DNA from: an uncultured Bacillota bacterium
GTDB taxonomy: Bacteria > Bacillota > Dehalobacteriia > UBA4068 > UBA4997
Length of the DNA: 19,092 bases
Assembly: GCA_948907985.1 (NCBI GenBank)
Contig: CAQWMM010000036.1
Span: forward strand, 1-19,092
Direction of reading: 5' to 3'
Of this stretch, positions 6,368 through 13,960 are shown piece after piece; position 1 is the stretch's first letter; the number at the start of each line of letters is the position of its first letter. Both the position numbers and the translations under genes were made by a program. The notes under the pieces were generated by a model. That model searched no databases, was not told where the DNA came from, and was given only the letters and a program-made list of their open reading frames with translations.

Positions 6368-6407
6368 AAATAAATATCCCTCGGCCACGCCGGGGGGGTA
6401 TTTATTT
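6368..6407 (+). terminator. Strong hairpin terminator between convergent genes
   Basis: AAATAAATA-CCC pairs with GGG-TATTTATTT around an inner CGGC/GCCG stem with one bulge. It lies 25 bases after the permease stop. The AT-rich outer arms make it usable in both directions, including for the minus-strand gene ending at 6495. Confidence 0.82.
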
Positions 6408-6440
6408 ATAGGAAAGACAGGAAAACAGAACAAAATATAC

Positions 6441-6469
6441 TCGCCAGAATTTAAAATATCTGTTATAAT
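6441..6469 (+). promoter_or_regulatory. Promoter-like sequence pointing into the 3' end of the minus-strand gene
   Basis: TGTTATAAT (6461-6469) is a perfect extended -10; TCGCCA at 6441-6446 is a poor -35 at 17-base spacing. No plus-strand gene follows. If active it would make RNA antisense to the gene at 6495-7148. Confidence 0.3.
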
Positions 6470-6494
6470 AGATAGACGGAGATTTTGGAGAATA

Positions 6495-7148
6495 TTAAAA
6501 AATCTCGCTGGCCGAAATCTGCACCAGCTGGCCCGGCGGGCATTCGGTTTCGCCGAACTGCACCGGCTGGCGGCCCAGATTATAGATATGCAGGTTTTTG
6601 ATGTTGGCGGAGAGGTGATAGGGGGTTAGGCGGTTGTCCTCCGGGAAGTAGCTGAAATCCAGATCGCCCTCTTTAAGCAGCATGGAGTCCTGAAACATAC
6701 CCAAATGGGTATAGAGCAGCGGCTTGCGAAGCTGCCCGGTTTCGCCTTTGAAATAGGCGCGGATAACGGTGGAGCCGGCCACGGCCAGCAACAGACCGCC
6801 GGCGGCGAGCAGCTGACCGGCTTTTTCGTCTGCGGCCTGCTGCTTTTGCCGGCAGTTGGCCAGAAAACTGTCTGCGTCGATTGCAAAACTTTCCAGGCAG
6901 TTTTGGGTGATGTATTGCCATTTGTCATAATCAGCGGGGCAGGCCTGCTGGATAGTTTCCGGCAGCAGGGTATAATTGCGGCCGGAGGCGGTGGTGGCCA
7001 GCAATGCGCCGGCCACCAGAGAAAGCCCTTTAATCTCGCTGGTGTGGATCTCATCGCCATCATCAAATTTGGGGCTGCCGATAACAATTCCCTGCGCCAC
7101 CACAGCGCTATGTGAAACAGGCGTGAAATACCAGTTATATAAAAACAT
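6495..7148 (-). CDS. Conserved-looking protein of unknown function
   Basis: A 217-residue protein I do not recognise. It opens with MFLYNWYFTP, followed by a distinctive GSPKFDDGDEIHTSEIKGL stretch (24-42) that looks like a conserved motif. It has an alpha-helical middle with a hydrophobic segment (LLAAGGLLLAVAGSTVI, 113-129) and a beta-rich C-terminal part. There is no signal peptide; the hydrophobic segment may be buried or a single membrane span. The frame stays open to 7271, but the promoter at 7243-7271 and a good AAAGGAG site 6 bases before the ATG at 7148 rule out the longer start. The gene stands alone, divergent from the YgbA-family gene, with which it shares a 12-base direct repeat in the intergenic region. 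Confidence 0.7.
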   Translation of the reverse strand: MFLYNWYFTPVSHSAVVAQGIVIGSPKFDDGDEIHTSEIKGLSLVAGALLATTASGRNYTLLPETIQQACPADYDKWQYITQNCLESFAIDADSFLANCRQKQQAADEKAGQLLAAGGLLLAVAGSTVIRAYFKGETGQLRKPLLYTHLGMFQDSMLLKEGDLDFSYFPEDNRLTPYHLSANIKNLHIYNLGRQPVQFGETECPPGQLVQISASEIF

Positions 7149-7224
7149 AAAATCTCCTTTGATATACGCTTTAGTAATGCCGCTGGTCGGCAATTCTAAA
7201 GTTTTTTTGGAATTATTGTTTGAA

Positions 7225-7329
7225 ATATTTATCAGATATTTAATTTTAGCACTTTGTTTTGTTAAAAGCAATAGTTGAAAGGAATTTGGGGAATATGGGC
7301 GAATTGTAATAAGGCTTATATTTATCAGA
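7225..7329. repeat. 12-base direct repeat in the divergent intergenic region
   Basis: ATATTTATCAGA occurs at 7225-7236 and again at 7318-7329, exactly and in the same orientation, 93 bases apart. The first copy covers the expected transcription start of the minus-strand gene. The second is 22 bases before the start codon of the YgbA-family gene. Confidence 0.65.
7243..7271 (-). promoter_or_regulatory. Promoter of the unknown gene at 6495-7148
   Basis: On the minus strand TTGCTT (7271-7266), 17-base spacer, TAAAAT (7248-7243). The UTR would be about 88 bases and contains a small TGCCG/CGGCA hairpin near 7178-7192. Confidence 0.6.
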
Positions 7330-7351
7330 AAGCAAAGCAGGGAGTTTCAAC

Positions 7352-7687
7352 ATGTCTGAAAATAATATGGATAAAAAAATTGCGCGGGAACAGCGGGTGG
7401 TCGCTCAAATGATTGCCATTTACTGCCGCGGGCAGCATAAAAGCCGGCAGGGGCTTTGTCCGCAATGCGCCAGGCTGGCGCTTTATGCGCAGGAACGCGC
7501 CGCCCAATGCCCGCAGCGCCGGGCGGGGCGGCCCAAAACCTTTTGCAGCAGCTGCCCGGTGCATTGCTATGCCCCGACGATGCGGGAACAGATTAGGGCG
7601 GTGATGCGCTTTGCCGGCCCGCGCATGCTTTTTTATCATCCGCTGCTGGCCCTGTGGCATTTGTGGGACAGCAAGATAAATAAATAG
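7352..7687 (+). CDS. YgbA-family (nitrous oxide-stimulated promoter family) protein
   Basis: A 111-residue soluble protein matching the YgbA_NO family. Visible hallmarks are IAIYCRGQHK near the N-terminus, LCPQCARLALYAQERAAQCP, SSCPVHCYAPTMREQIRAVMRFAGPRM, and a YHPLLALWHL tail. It has seven cysteines (25, 36, 39, 53, 65, 68, 72), arranged as probable metal or Fe-S ligands. In enterobacteria ygbA is induced by nitric oxide through NsrR and helps growth under nitrosative stress; that role is transferred here by family. GGGAG precedes the ATG by 7 bases. It is divergent from an unknown gene and followed by a hairpin that overlaps the promoter of the histidine kinase. Confidence 0.88.
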   Translation: MSENNMDKKIAREQRVVAQMIAIYCRGQHKSRQGLCPQCARLALYAQERAAQCPQRRAGRPKTFCSSCPVHCYAPTMREQIRAVMRFAGPRMLFYHPLLALWHLWDSKINK

Positions 7688-7713
7688 TGCAATCTGTAAA
7701 ATCAGTTGCACTA
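7685..7713 (+). terminator. Inverted repeat at the YgbA-family stop codon: terminator or operator
   Basis: TAGTGCAA (7685-7692, including the TAG stop) pairs with TTGCACTA (7706-7713), with an inner CTG/CAG. It is followed by ATCTTTGTT, a poor T tail. Its right arm is the -35 of the next gene, so it may be a terminator, an operator, or both. Confidence 0.5.
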
Positions 7714-7734
7714 TCTTTGTTCCTATGATATAAT
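7706..7734 (+). promoter_or_regulatory. Promoter of the hybrid histidine kinase
   Basis: TTGCAC (7706-7711), 17-base spacer, TATAAT (7729-7734) with an upstream TG making an extended -10. The -35 lies in the right arm of the inverted repeat at 7685-7713. A second TATAAT overlaps at 7734-7739. Confidence 0.7.
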
Positions 7735-7782
7735 ATAATGAGAATATACAAGTTTCAGGTTGTGTTGAGGGGAGGGTGCGCA

Positions 7783-10098
7783 ATGCCAACTATCAAAAAT
7801 ATTATTGTTAAAAATATGCGCAGGATCACCTTGCTTATGGTTTGCATTATTCTTCTCCTTTCAACGCTTATGCAGTTGATAAGCGAGCAGCGAATCGCCA
7901 GCCAGCGGGCCGAGCAGATATTTGGCCAGGTGGGCCAAATTCTGGAGGAAAACTCTCTGGAGTTGGAGCGGGTGCGGGCGGAATATAAAGCTACCTGTTT
8001 AAACGACGCCAGAACGGCGGCTTATATTTTGGAATATAACCCAGCAGCTAGGGATGACTTGGCCGAACTGAAGAAGATCGCGGCCGATTTGGAAGTTGAC
8101 GAAATACATATCTTTAATAAGCAGGGCGTAATAGTTGCGGGAACCCACCCGGAATATTTTAATTATTCTTTTGATTCCGGTGATCAGATGGGTTTTTTTA
8201 AGCCGCTGTTGAACGATAAAACGCTGGAGCTGGTGCAGAATATTACCCCTAACACCGCCGAGGGCAAAATGGTGCAGTATTCTGCCCTGTGGAGTGAAGA
8301 CGGCGAATTTATTGTGCAGATTGGTATGTATCCCGACAATGTTTTGCGGGCGACGCAGAAAAATGAACTTTCCTATATATTTTCGCTGCTGCGTACCGGT
8401 GTGGATTACAGCCTTTATGCGGTGGACGCTGAAAGCGGGATAATTGTCGGTTCCACAATGGTGGAAGATGTTGACAAGTCGTTTGCAGATATTGGCCTGC
8501 GGGCGGAAAAGTTGCAGTTAACGGGCGGCTTTTACAGCGAAATCAATCAGACGCCTTCCTATTGCCGGGTGCAGCGTATTGGGGATAATTATATTGTCTG
8601 GTCAACGCCGCTGGCCAAGGTGTTTAAAGCCACCTTTGCGCATGAGTTTTCTCTGTTGGTTGGCTTGGTGATGCTTGTGGTTATCATGGTTCTGGTCGTT
8701 ATTAATAATATGAACCGAACGGTAATTGATCAGATTAAGCGAATCAACGTTAAGTTGCGCAACATTCAGGACGGCGACCTGAATACCGAAGTGCGGGTGG
8801 AAGACAGCAGAGAGTTTCTGGAATTGAGCGCCCATATTAACAGTATGGTGGAAAGTTTGCTGCAAAACTCGGAGAAGCTGGAGTTGAGCGAGCAGATTAA
8901 AAAACAGAAAGAAGCGCTGGAGCGCCAGCGCGAACAGCTGGAGGTTGCGGTTGAACGGGCCGAAACGGCCTGTAAGGCCAAATCTGATTTTTTGTTTAAT
9001 ATGTCGCATGATATTCGCACGCCGATGAACGCAATCATTGGTTTTACAAATCTGGCCCTGGAAAGCAAGGATTTGAACGCTTTGCGCGAATATTTGAAGA
9101 ATATTGATATTTCATCTAAACAACTTCAGGATTTGCTTAACAATGTTTTGGAGTTTTCCCGGATAGAGAACAAAAAGGTTAATATTGAAGAAGATCTGTT
9201 GGACGTTGCCGAATCCTGCCGTAAGCTTTGCGCTATTTTTGACGGCGAGCTACAGGAGAAAGGATTAAACTGTCAGATTAAAATGGATATTAACCATCCT
9301 TATATGTATTTTGATACGCCGCATTATTCGCAGATTTTTATAAATATTGTCAGCAACTCTATTAAATATACGCCGGAGGGCGGCAAAATTGCCATAACTT
9401 TCAGAGAACTGCCGGGCGACAGGCAGGATTACTGTTGGCTGGAAACTGTTGTGGAAGACAGCGGCATTGGTATGTCGGAAGAGTTTTTGGCGCGCGCCTA
9501 TGAGGCCTTTTCCCGAGAGCGCAGTTCTACCATGAGCGGCGTGTGTGGTACCGGCCTGGGGTTGGCGATTGTCAAGGAACTGGTTGATATGATGCACGGC
9601 ACAATTAATATTGAAAGCCAACAGGGCAAGGGCACCAAAACAACCATTCGTTTGCCGCTGCGCCTTGGCGAAGCGCCGGAGGTTAAAAAAACGGAGGAAG
9701 CGGTGGATACCTCCAGATTGACTGGTAAGCGTATTTTGCTGACTGAAGATATTGATATGAACGCCATTATCGCTACCAAAATGCTGGTTTCCAAAGGCTG
9801 TATTATTGAAAGGGCCAGGGACGGTGTGGAATGTGTGGATATGTTGCTTAAAGCCGAGCCGGGATATTATGATCTTGTCTTGATGGATATTCAAATGCCC
9901 AACATGGACGGCTACAAGGCAACCCAAACCATTCGTTCTTTTGCCGATCGTCAAAAAGCCGGCGTGCCGATTTTGGCAATGACGGCTAACGCCTTTAAAG
10001 AGGATGTGGAGAAAGCCTTTGCCTGCGGCATGAACGGCCATATTGCCAAGCCGCTGGATGCGGTTAAGATGTTTAAGACGATTATGGAAGTTTTTTAG
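7783..10098 (+). CDS. Hybrid sensor histidine kinase / response regulator
   Basis: A 771-residue membrane sensor. Order: first membrane helix (about 12-33), an extracytoplasmic sensor region of about 250 residues (Cache-like by size and position, not proven), second helix (about 290-311), HAMP, a coiled coil rich in Glu/Gln/Lys, HisKA with FNMSHDIRTPMNAIIGF (phospho-acceptor His409), an HATPase domain with N box NIVSNSIKYTPEGG (Asn525), G1 VEDSGIGMS and G2 GTGLGLAIV, then a receiver domain (about 650-768) with LMDIQMPNMDGY (Asp702). There is no HPt domain and no DNA-binding partner gene next to it, so phosphate must go to a protein encoded elsewhere, or the receiver itself is the output. An in-frame ATG at 7738 exists, but GGGGAGGG before the ATG at 7783 decides the start. 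holA follows by 36 bases. Confidence 0.93.
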   Translation: MPTIKNIIVKNMRRITLLMVCIILLLSTLMQLISEQRIASQRAEQIFGQVGQILEENSLELERVRAEYKATCLNDARTAAYILEYNPAARDDLAELKKIAADLEVDEIHIFNKQGVIVAGTHPEYFNYSFDSGDQMGFFKPLLNDKTLELVQNITPNTAEGKMVQYSALWSEDGEFIVQIGMYPDNVLRATQKNELSYIFSLLRTGVDYSLYAVDAESGIIVGSTMVEDVDKSFADIGLRAEKLQLTGGFYSEINQTPSYCRVQRIGDNYIVWSTPLAKVFKATFAHEFSLLVGLVMLVVIMVLVVINNMNRTVIDQIKRINVKLRNIQDGDLNTEVRVEDSREFLELSAHINSMVESLLQNSEKLELSEQIKKQKEALERQREQLEVAVERAETACKAKSDFLFNMSHDIRTPMNAIIGFTNLALESKDLNALREYLKNIDISSKQLQDLLNNVLEFSRIENKKVNIEEDLLDVAESCRKLCAIFDGELQEKGLNCQIKMDINHPYMYFDTPHYSQIFINIVSNSIKYTPEGGKIAITFRELPGDRQDYCWLETVVEDSGIGMSEEFLARAYEAFSRERSSTMSGVCGTGLGLAIVKELVDMMHGTINIESQQGKGTKTTIRLPLRLGEAPEVKKTEEAVDTSRLTGKRILLTEDIDMNAIIATKMLVSKGCIIERARDGVECVDMLLKAEPGYYDLVLMDIQMPNMDGYKATQTIRSFADRQKAGVPILAMTANAFKEDVEKAFACGMNGHIAKPLDAVKMFKTIMEVF

Positions 10099-10134
10099 CC
10101 GGGCGGATTGGTTGGAACGGAACGAGGAGTTTTT

Positions 10135-11181
10135 ATGCAGGATTGGCAAAAAGAATTGGCGGCAGGCAATCCCCGACCGGTATATCTGTTTTATGGTGCG
10201 GAACGTTTTTTGCTGCAAAAGGCGGTGGAGCAGGTTGTGGCGGCTGTCGCGCTGGGGGATAATCCTTTTAATTTAACGCGCCTGAATGGCGAAACCGTCA
10301 GTTTGGGCGAGTTGCTTTGCCATGCTAACACCATGCCTTTTTTTACGGAACGCAAGCTGATCATCGTGGATAACTGCCCGCAGGGTTGGTTCGCTAACCG
10401 CAAAAAACAGGCGGAGACCGCCGATAAAGAGGTGGAGGCGGCAGAGCCGGATTTGGCTGAACTTTTGGTTTATTTGCAAAATCCGACGCCAAGCAGCGTG
10501 GTAGTTTTTGTGGCTGGCGAAAGTATCAATAAGGCCAAAAAACTGTGCAAAGCAGCTGCTAAATGCGGCGTGGTGCAGGAATTTGCCGCGCTTAAAGGCA
10601 ACAATGCGCTGCTGTGGCTGAACGAACTGCTGCGCCAAAATGGCTGTGTTATGCAGGCGGCGGCCAAACAGCAGCTTTTACTTTATTGCGATTATGACTG
10701 CACGCTGATTAATAATGAACTGGCCAAGCTTAGCGTTTATGCGGCCGGGCAGGCGGAAATCAGCCGCCAGGATGTGGAAGCTGTTGTGAGCAGCAATGCC
10801 ACAGCCAGTATTTTTAATCTGATTGATTTTGTGGCGGACGGCAATCTGGCCCAGTCGTTGCGCGCCCTAGAGCAGGTTACGCTTAGCGAAGCGCCGGAAA
10901 GCGTGTTGCCGCGTTTGGCGGATCATTTTCAAACGCTGTTTATCGTTAAGGGTATGCAGCAGCATGGTTATACCGTTAAGGAAATTATGGCCGCCACCGG
11001 CAAGGGACATCCTTTTGTAATTGAAAAAGCCGGCAGACAGGCCGGCAAATATACGGAGAAAAAACTACAAAAGGCGTTGGAAACTTTGTTGACGGCGGAT
11101 AAAAAGTTTAAAAGCGGCGTCAGCGATATTATGGACGCCATTGAAACCGCGATTATTCAAATTTGTTTATTGAGCAGATAA
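10135..11181 (+). CDS. holA: DNA polymerase III subunit delta
   Basis: A 348-residue protein of usual HolA length. It is the clamp-loader subunit that opens the beta sliding clamp. It shows the family opening RPVYLFYGAERFLLQKAVEQV (residues about 14-34), where a P-loop-like strand is retained, then MPFFTERKLIIVDNC, a VVFVAGESINKAKKL stretch, and the C-terminal helical part TASIFNLIDFVADGN and LADHFQTLFIVKGM with a lysine-rich end. A TTG at 10108 is in frame, but CGAGGAG lies 6 bases before the ATG at 10135. It follows the kinase gene by 36 bases without a visible terminator and is followed at 17 bases by the DUF1847 gene, so read-through is likely. Confidence 0.93.
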   Translation: MQDWQKELAAGNPRPVYLFYGAERFLLQKAVEQVVAAVALGDNPFNLTRLNGETVSLGELLCHANTMPFFTERKLIIVDNCPQGWFANRKKQAETADKEVEAAEPDLAELLVYLQNPTPSSVVVFVAGESINKAKKLCKAAAKCGVVQEFAALKGNNALLWLNELLRQNGCVMQAAAKQQLLLYCDYDCTLINNELAKLSVYAAGQAEISRQDVEAVVSSNATASIFNLIDFVADGNLAQSLRALEQVTLSEAPESVLPRLADHFQTLFIVKGMQQHGYTVKEIMAATGKGHPFVIEKAGRQAGKYTEKKLQKALETLLTADKKFKSGVSDIMDAIETAIIQICLLSR

Positions 11182-11198
11182 AAAAAGGGGGATTTTTT

Positions 11199-11864
11199 AT
11201 GTATACCTGTGCGCACTGCGCCGTTAAAGCCTGTTATAACAACACCAAAGATAAAATGCCGCAGAACTGCCCGATGCGTTCGCCGGAGCTTTATATTGGT
11301 CTGCCGGAGGCGTATCATGAGGACGAGAACCTGCGTATTTTTCAGGAGTCTGCCCAGATTGAGCATGACGGCTACTGCCAATGGAACCGGGTTTATGAAA
11401 CGATTGAGTTTATTAAACGCATGGAATATAAGCTGGTGGGCATTGCTTTTTGCGTTGGCTTACAGCGGGAGGCGGCGGCCTTTGATCGTCTGCTGCGCGC
11501 CCATGGCGTTAAAACCTGCTCTTTAATCTGCAAAAACGGCGGTTTTGACAAAAATGAATTTGGCATCAGTGATGAAAACAAATTGAAAGGCTGCGGTTAT
11601 GAGGCGGCCTGCAATCCGATTGGTCAGGCCAAACTGCTGGCGGCTGCCGGCACGGATTTTAATGTGGTATTTGGTCTGTGCGTCGGGCATGATACGCTGT
11701 TTTTTAAATATACCGAAACGCCTTTTACCGTTTTGGTGGTTAAGGATCGGGTTCTGGGGCATAATCCTTGCGCGGCGCTTTATGGTGCGGAGGGCTATTT
11801 TAAGGGCGAGGGTTATTTTCGCAAAAAATTTGGTCTGCCGCCGGCTGATCAGCTGAATAAATAG
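11199..11864 (+). CDS. DUF1847 domain protein (Cys-rich, likely metal-binding)
   Basis: A 221-residue soluble protein that fits the DUF1847 family over its length. The N-terminus is MYTCAHCAVKACYNN followed by DKMPQNCPM, giving a four-cysteine group (Cys4, Cys7, Cys12, Cys24) that looks like a metal or Fe-S site. Further on are IAFCVGLQREA, a VKTCSLICKNGG stretch with two cysteines, GCGYEAACNPIGQA and FGLCVGHDTLFFKYTETP, the most conserved part. Relatives have no established function. GGGGG lies 6 bases before the ATG at 11199; an upstream ATG at 11163 lies inside holA and is unlikely. It ends 5 bases before the convergent deacylase gene with no terminator between. Confidence 0.85.
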   Translation: MYTCAHCAVKACYNNTKDKMPQNCPMRSPELYIGLPEAYHEDENLRIFQESAQIEHDGYCQWNRVYETIEFIKRMEYKLVGIAFCVGLQREAAAFDRLLRAHGVKTCSLICKNGGFDKNEFGISDENKLKGCGYEAACNPIGQAKLLAAAGTDFNVVFGLCVGHDTLFFKYTETPFTVLVVKDRVLGHNPCAALYGAEGYFKGEGYFRKKFGLPPADQLNK

Positions 11865-11869
11865 GCGGC

Positions 11870-12355
11870 TTAAACGGTAAGTTGGGCGAATTGGGCCTTG
11901 CATACCCGGGCTAAATCCGCAGGCGCGAGGGTTATTTGTAAACCCAGTTTGCCGGCGCTGCAAGTTATGGTTGGCTGTTCCTGGGCGCTGTCGTCAATAA
12001 CTGTCGGGAAACTTTTCTTCATACCAACAGGCGAACAGCCGCCTTTAATATAGCCGGTGGTGGCGGTTATTTCTTTGGCTGGCAGCATGGCGATTGATTT
12101 TTCGCCAACGCTGGCAGCCGCTTTTTTCAGATCAAGTTCGGCGGCCACGGGAATGACAAAAACATAATTTTGCCGGCTGGCGCCGATGGTTACCAGGGTT
12201 TTGAAAACACTGTCCGGATTTTTGCCTATCGCCCGGGCCACGCTTAGGCCGTCCATAAAGCCGTCGCTGGCATAGGCGGTGTATTCATAGCTGATATGTA
12301 AAGAATCCAGCGCGCGCATGGCGTTGGTTTTGGTAATTTTACCTGTTTTGGACAT
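11870..12355 (-). CDS. ybaK: Cys-tRNA(Pro)/Cys-tRNA(Cys) deacylase, YbaK/EbsC family
   Basis: A 161-residue editing enzyme that removes cysteine mischarged on tRNA(Pro). It is a single YbaK/aaRS-associated domain: TNAMRALDSLHISYEYTAY at the N-terminus, GKNPDSVFKTLVTIGASRQNYVFVIPVAAELDLKKAAAS in the middle with the functionally important Lys in VFKTL, and TGYIKGGCSPVGMKKSFPTVID as the family hallmark near residues 100-121. GAGGT precedes the ATG by 8 bases. Its promoter lies in the short gap to rlmD, with the -35 reaching to within a few bases of the rlmD start. The 3' end is 5 bases from the convergent DUF1847 gene. Confidence 0.94.
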   Translation of the reverse strand: MSKTGKITKTNAMRALDSLHISYEYTAYASDGFMDGLSVARAIGKNPDSVFKTLVTIGASRQNYVFVIPVAAELDLKKAAASVGEKSIAMLPAKEITATTGYIKGGCSPVGMKKSFPTVIDDSAQEQPTITCSAGKLGLQITLAPADLARVCKAQFAQLTV

Positions 12356-12393
12356 TTCGTTTTACCTCGTATTTCTATAAAAATTCTTACTAT

Positions 12394-12421
12394 ATTATAA
12401 TATTTTTTTGGGGATTGTCAA
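12394..12421 (-). promoter_or_regulatory. Promoter of the YbaK-type gene
   Basis: On the minus strand TTGACA (12421-12416), 16-base spacer, TATAAT (12399-12394): both boxes perfect. The AT palindrome here also offers a plus-strand TATAAT (12396-12401) for rlmD, so the two genes share the same few bases. Confidence 0.75.
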
Positions 12422-12423
12422 TA

Positions 12424-13791
12424 TTGTTTGCTAATATAAATGATTGTGAAAATGGCGCGCTGCAACCGGGCGCGGAAATCACTGCTCAAATAAGCGGCTA
12501 TACGCATGACGGTTGGGGCGTGGCCAGATTAAACGGCCGGGTGGTTTTTATCCCGGGCGCTTTACAGGGCGAACAGGTGCGGGCGGAGATTGCCGAGGAA
12601 CGCCGTGGTGTTTTTTACGCGCGCCTGCTGGCGGTGCTGGAGCCCTCTGCCCAGCGTGTTCAGCCGGATTGCCCGGTTTATGACGGCTGCGGCGGGTGTC
12701 AGCTTCAGCATATGAGCTATGCAGAGGAACTGCAATTTAAGCAGGGGCAGGTGCAGGCTGCTTTGCAGCGTTTGGGAGGTTTTGCTCCGGAGGAGCTGGC
12801 CTGTATGCGGCCGATTATTCCGGCTGCCGACGGCCAGATTTATCACTATCGCAACAAAGGGATATTTCATGTTATCTGGCGCGGTGATAAGTATACGCTG
12901 AGTTTTTGGGATGAAAATTCTCACCAGCCGGCCCGGGCCGTTTGTCAGCTGCTTTTTCCTATGCCGGTTAACAGTTTGCTTGAGCGTTTGCAGGACGGGG
13001 ACTTGCCCCCCGGGGTTGACGATGTGCTGATCCGTTATAGTTTTGCCGAACAGCGGCTGATGCTCTTTTTATGCTTTAGCGCTCCTGTTGATGATGCTAA
13101 GCTGACCGCGGCGCGAAACTATTTGCAGCAAATCAGCGCTGAATTTGCCGGTTTGTTGGTGTGGGGCGTGCGAACAACCGCCGGCTGGCAAATCTTCTCT
13201 TCGGAGTCTTTTTTGACGGACTCATTGGATAATGTGCAATATCAAATTGCACCGGAGGCCTTTTTTCAGATAAATAACAGCCAAATTTTGCGTTTGTTGG
13301 CAGTTTTGGAGAAAATTTTGGCTCCTGCAACCGGTGTTTTGCTGGACGCTTACTGCGGTATCGGTACACTGGGTATCTATCTGGCTAAACATTTGCCGGG
13401 CTTACAGCGTTTAATAGGTGTTGAGGTGAACGCGGAAGCAGTGCATAATGCCCGCAACAACGCCCGGCAAAACGGTTTACGCATGGCAGAATTTTGGCAG
13501 GGCAGGGCGGAAAATGAGTTTGCCCGTTTGCTGAAAAAACATATTAATATTGACGCGGCGGTGGTGGACCCTCCCCGGCGGGGCTGCCATAAACAATTAT
13601 TAAACGGGCTTTTGCAGCTTGCGCCGGAAAAACTGGTTTATGTATCCTGCAACCCCGCTACCCTGGCGCGCGATTTGCAAATGTTTTGCGCCGAAAAATA
13701 CGCTTTGTCCCTGGTGCAGCCTGTGGATATGTTCCCGCGTACCAAACATGTTGAGTGCGTCGCGTTGATGTCAAGAGTGAACGCCCATTAA
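12424..13791 (+). CDS. rlmD: 23S rRNA (uracil-C5)-methyltransferase, RlmD/RumA type
   Basis: A 455-residue SAM-dependent RNA m5U methyltransferase. Domains: an N-terminal TRAM RNA-binding domain (about 15-72), a 4Fe-4S cluster site (Cys83, Cys89, Cys92 in CPVYDGCGGC, and Cys174 in ARAVCQ), and a C-terminal Rossmann methyltransferase with LLDAYCGIGTLGIYLA, a VVDPPRRGC stretch and the catalytic cysteine in VYVSCNPATLARDL. Gram-positive members can modify one or both of U747 and U1939; sequence alone does not decide this. There is no ATG near the N-terminus. A TTG at 12415 directly abuts GGGGA, while TTG at 12424 sits 9 bases from it, so I chose the latter. Expression may be low given the TTG start. 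No clear terminator follows, only a T6 run. Confidence 0.93.
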   Translation: MFANINDCENGALQPGAEITAQISGYTHDGWGVARLNGRVVFIPGALQGEQVRAEIAEERRGVFYARLLAVLEPSAQRVQPDCPVYDGCGGCQLQHMSYAEELQFKQGQVQAALQRLGGFAPEELACMRPIIPAADGQIYHYRNKGIFHVIWRGDKYTLSFWDENSHQPARAVCQLLFPMPVNSLLERLQDGDLPPGVDDVLIRYSFAEQRLMLFLCFSAPVDDAKLTAARNYLQQISAEFAGLLVWGVRTTAGWQIFSSESFLTDSLDNVQYQIAPEAFFQINNSQILRLLAVLEKILAPATGVLLDAYCGIGTLGIYLAKHLPGLQRLIGVEVNAEAVHNARNNARQNGLRMAEFWQGRAENEFARLLKKHINIDAAVVDPPRRGCHKQLLNGLLQLAPEKLVYVSCNPATLARDLQMFCAEKYALSLVQPVDMFPRTKHVECVALMSRVNAH

Positions 13792-13798
13792 CGATTGC

Positions 13799-13931
13799 TT
13801 TTTTAGTCTATCAAAGATTTAAGAAAAATAACTGTGAAAGAAAAAAAATTCATTTGCAAACACCTGATAATTTAACCATATAAATTAGTCTTTTTAGACT
13901 ATTAGTAGGAATGCGAAAATAAGGTTATAAT
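13799..13931 (+). promoter_or_regulatory. Promoter and candidate operators of the XRE gene
   Basis: TATAAT at 13926-13931 has no good -35. In its place lies an inverted repeat TAGTC-TTTTTA-GACTA (13886-13901). TTTTTAG followed by TCTAT or ACTAT occurs at 13800-13811 and 13891-13902, a near-direct repeat. An XRE protein could bind these sites. The rest of this 170-base gap shows no gene. Confidence 0.42.
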
Positions 13932-13960
13932 GTAAGTATCAAAATTACAGGTGAATGTTG

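Noticed and set aside
7149..7271. 41-residue N-terminal extension of the unknown minus-strand gene
   Set aside because: The promoter lies inside it, and a good ribosome binding site precedes the ATG at 7148.
9265..10218. 317-codon minus-strand frame inside the kinase and holA genes
   Set aside because: It is antisense to clear HisKA/HATPase/receiver coding sequence, and the His/Asn/Gln-rich composition is that of a shadow frame.
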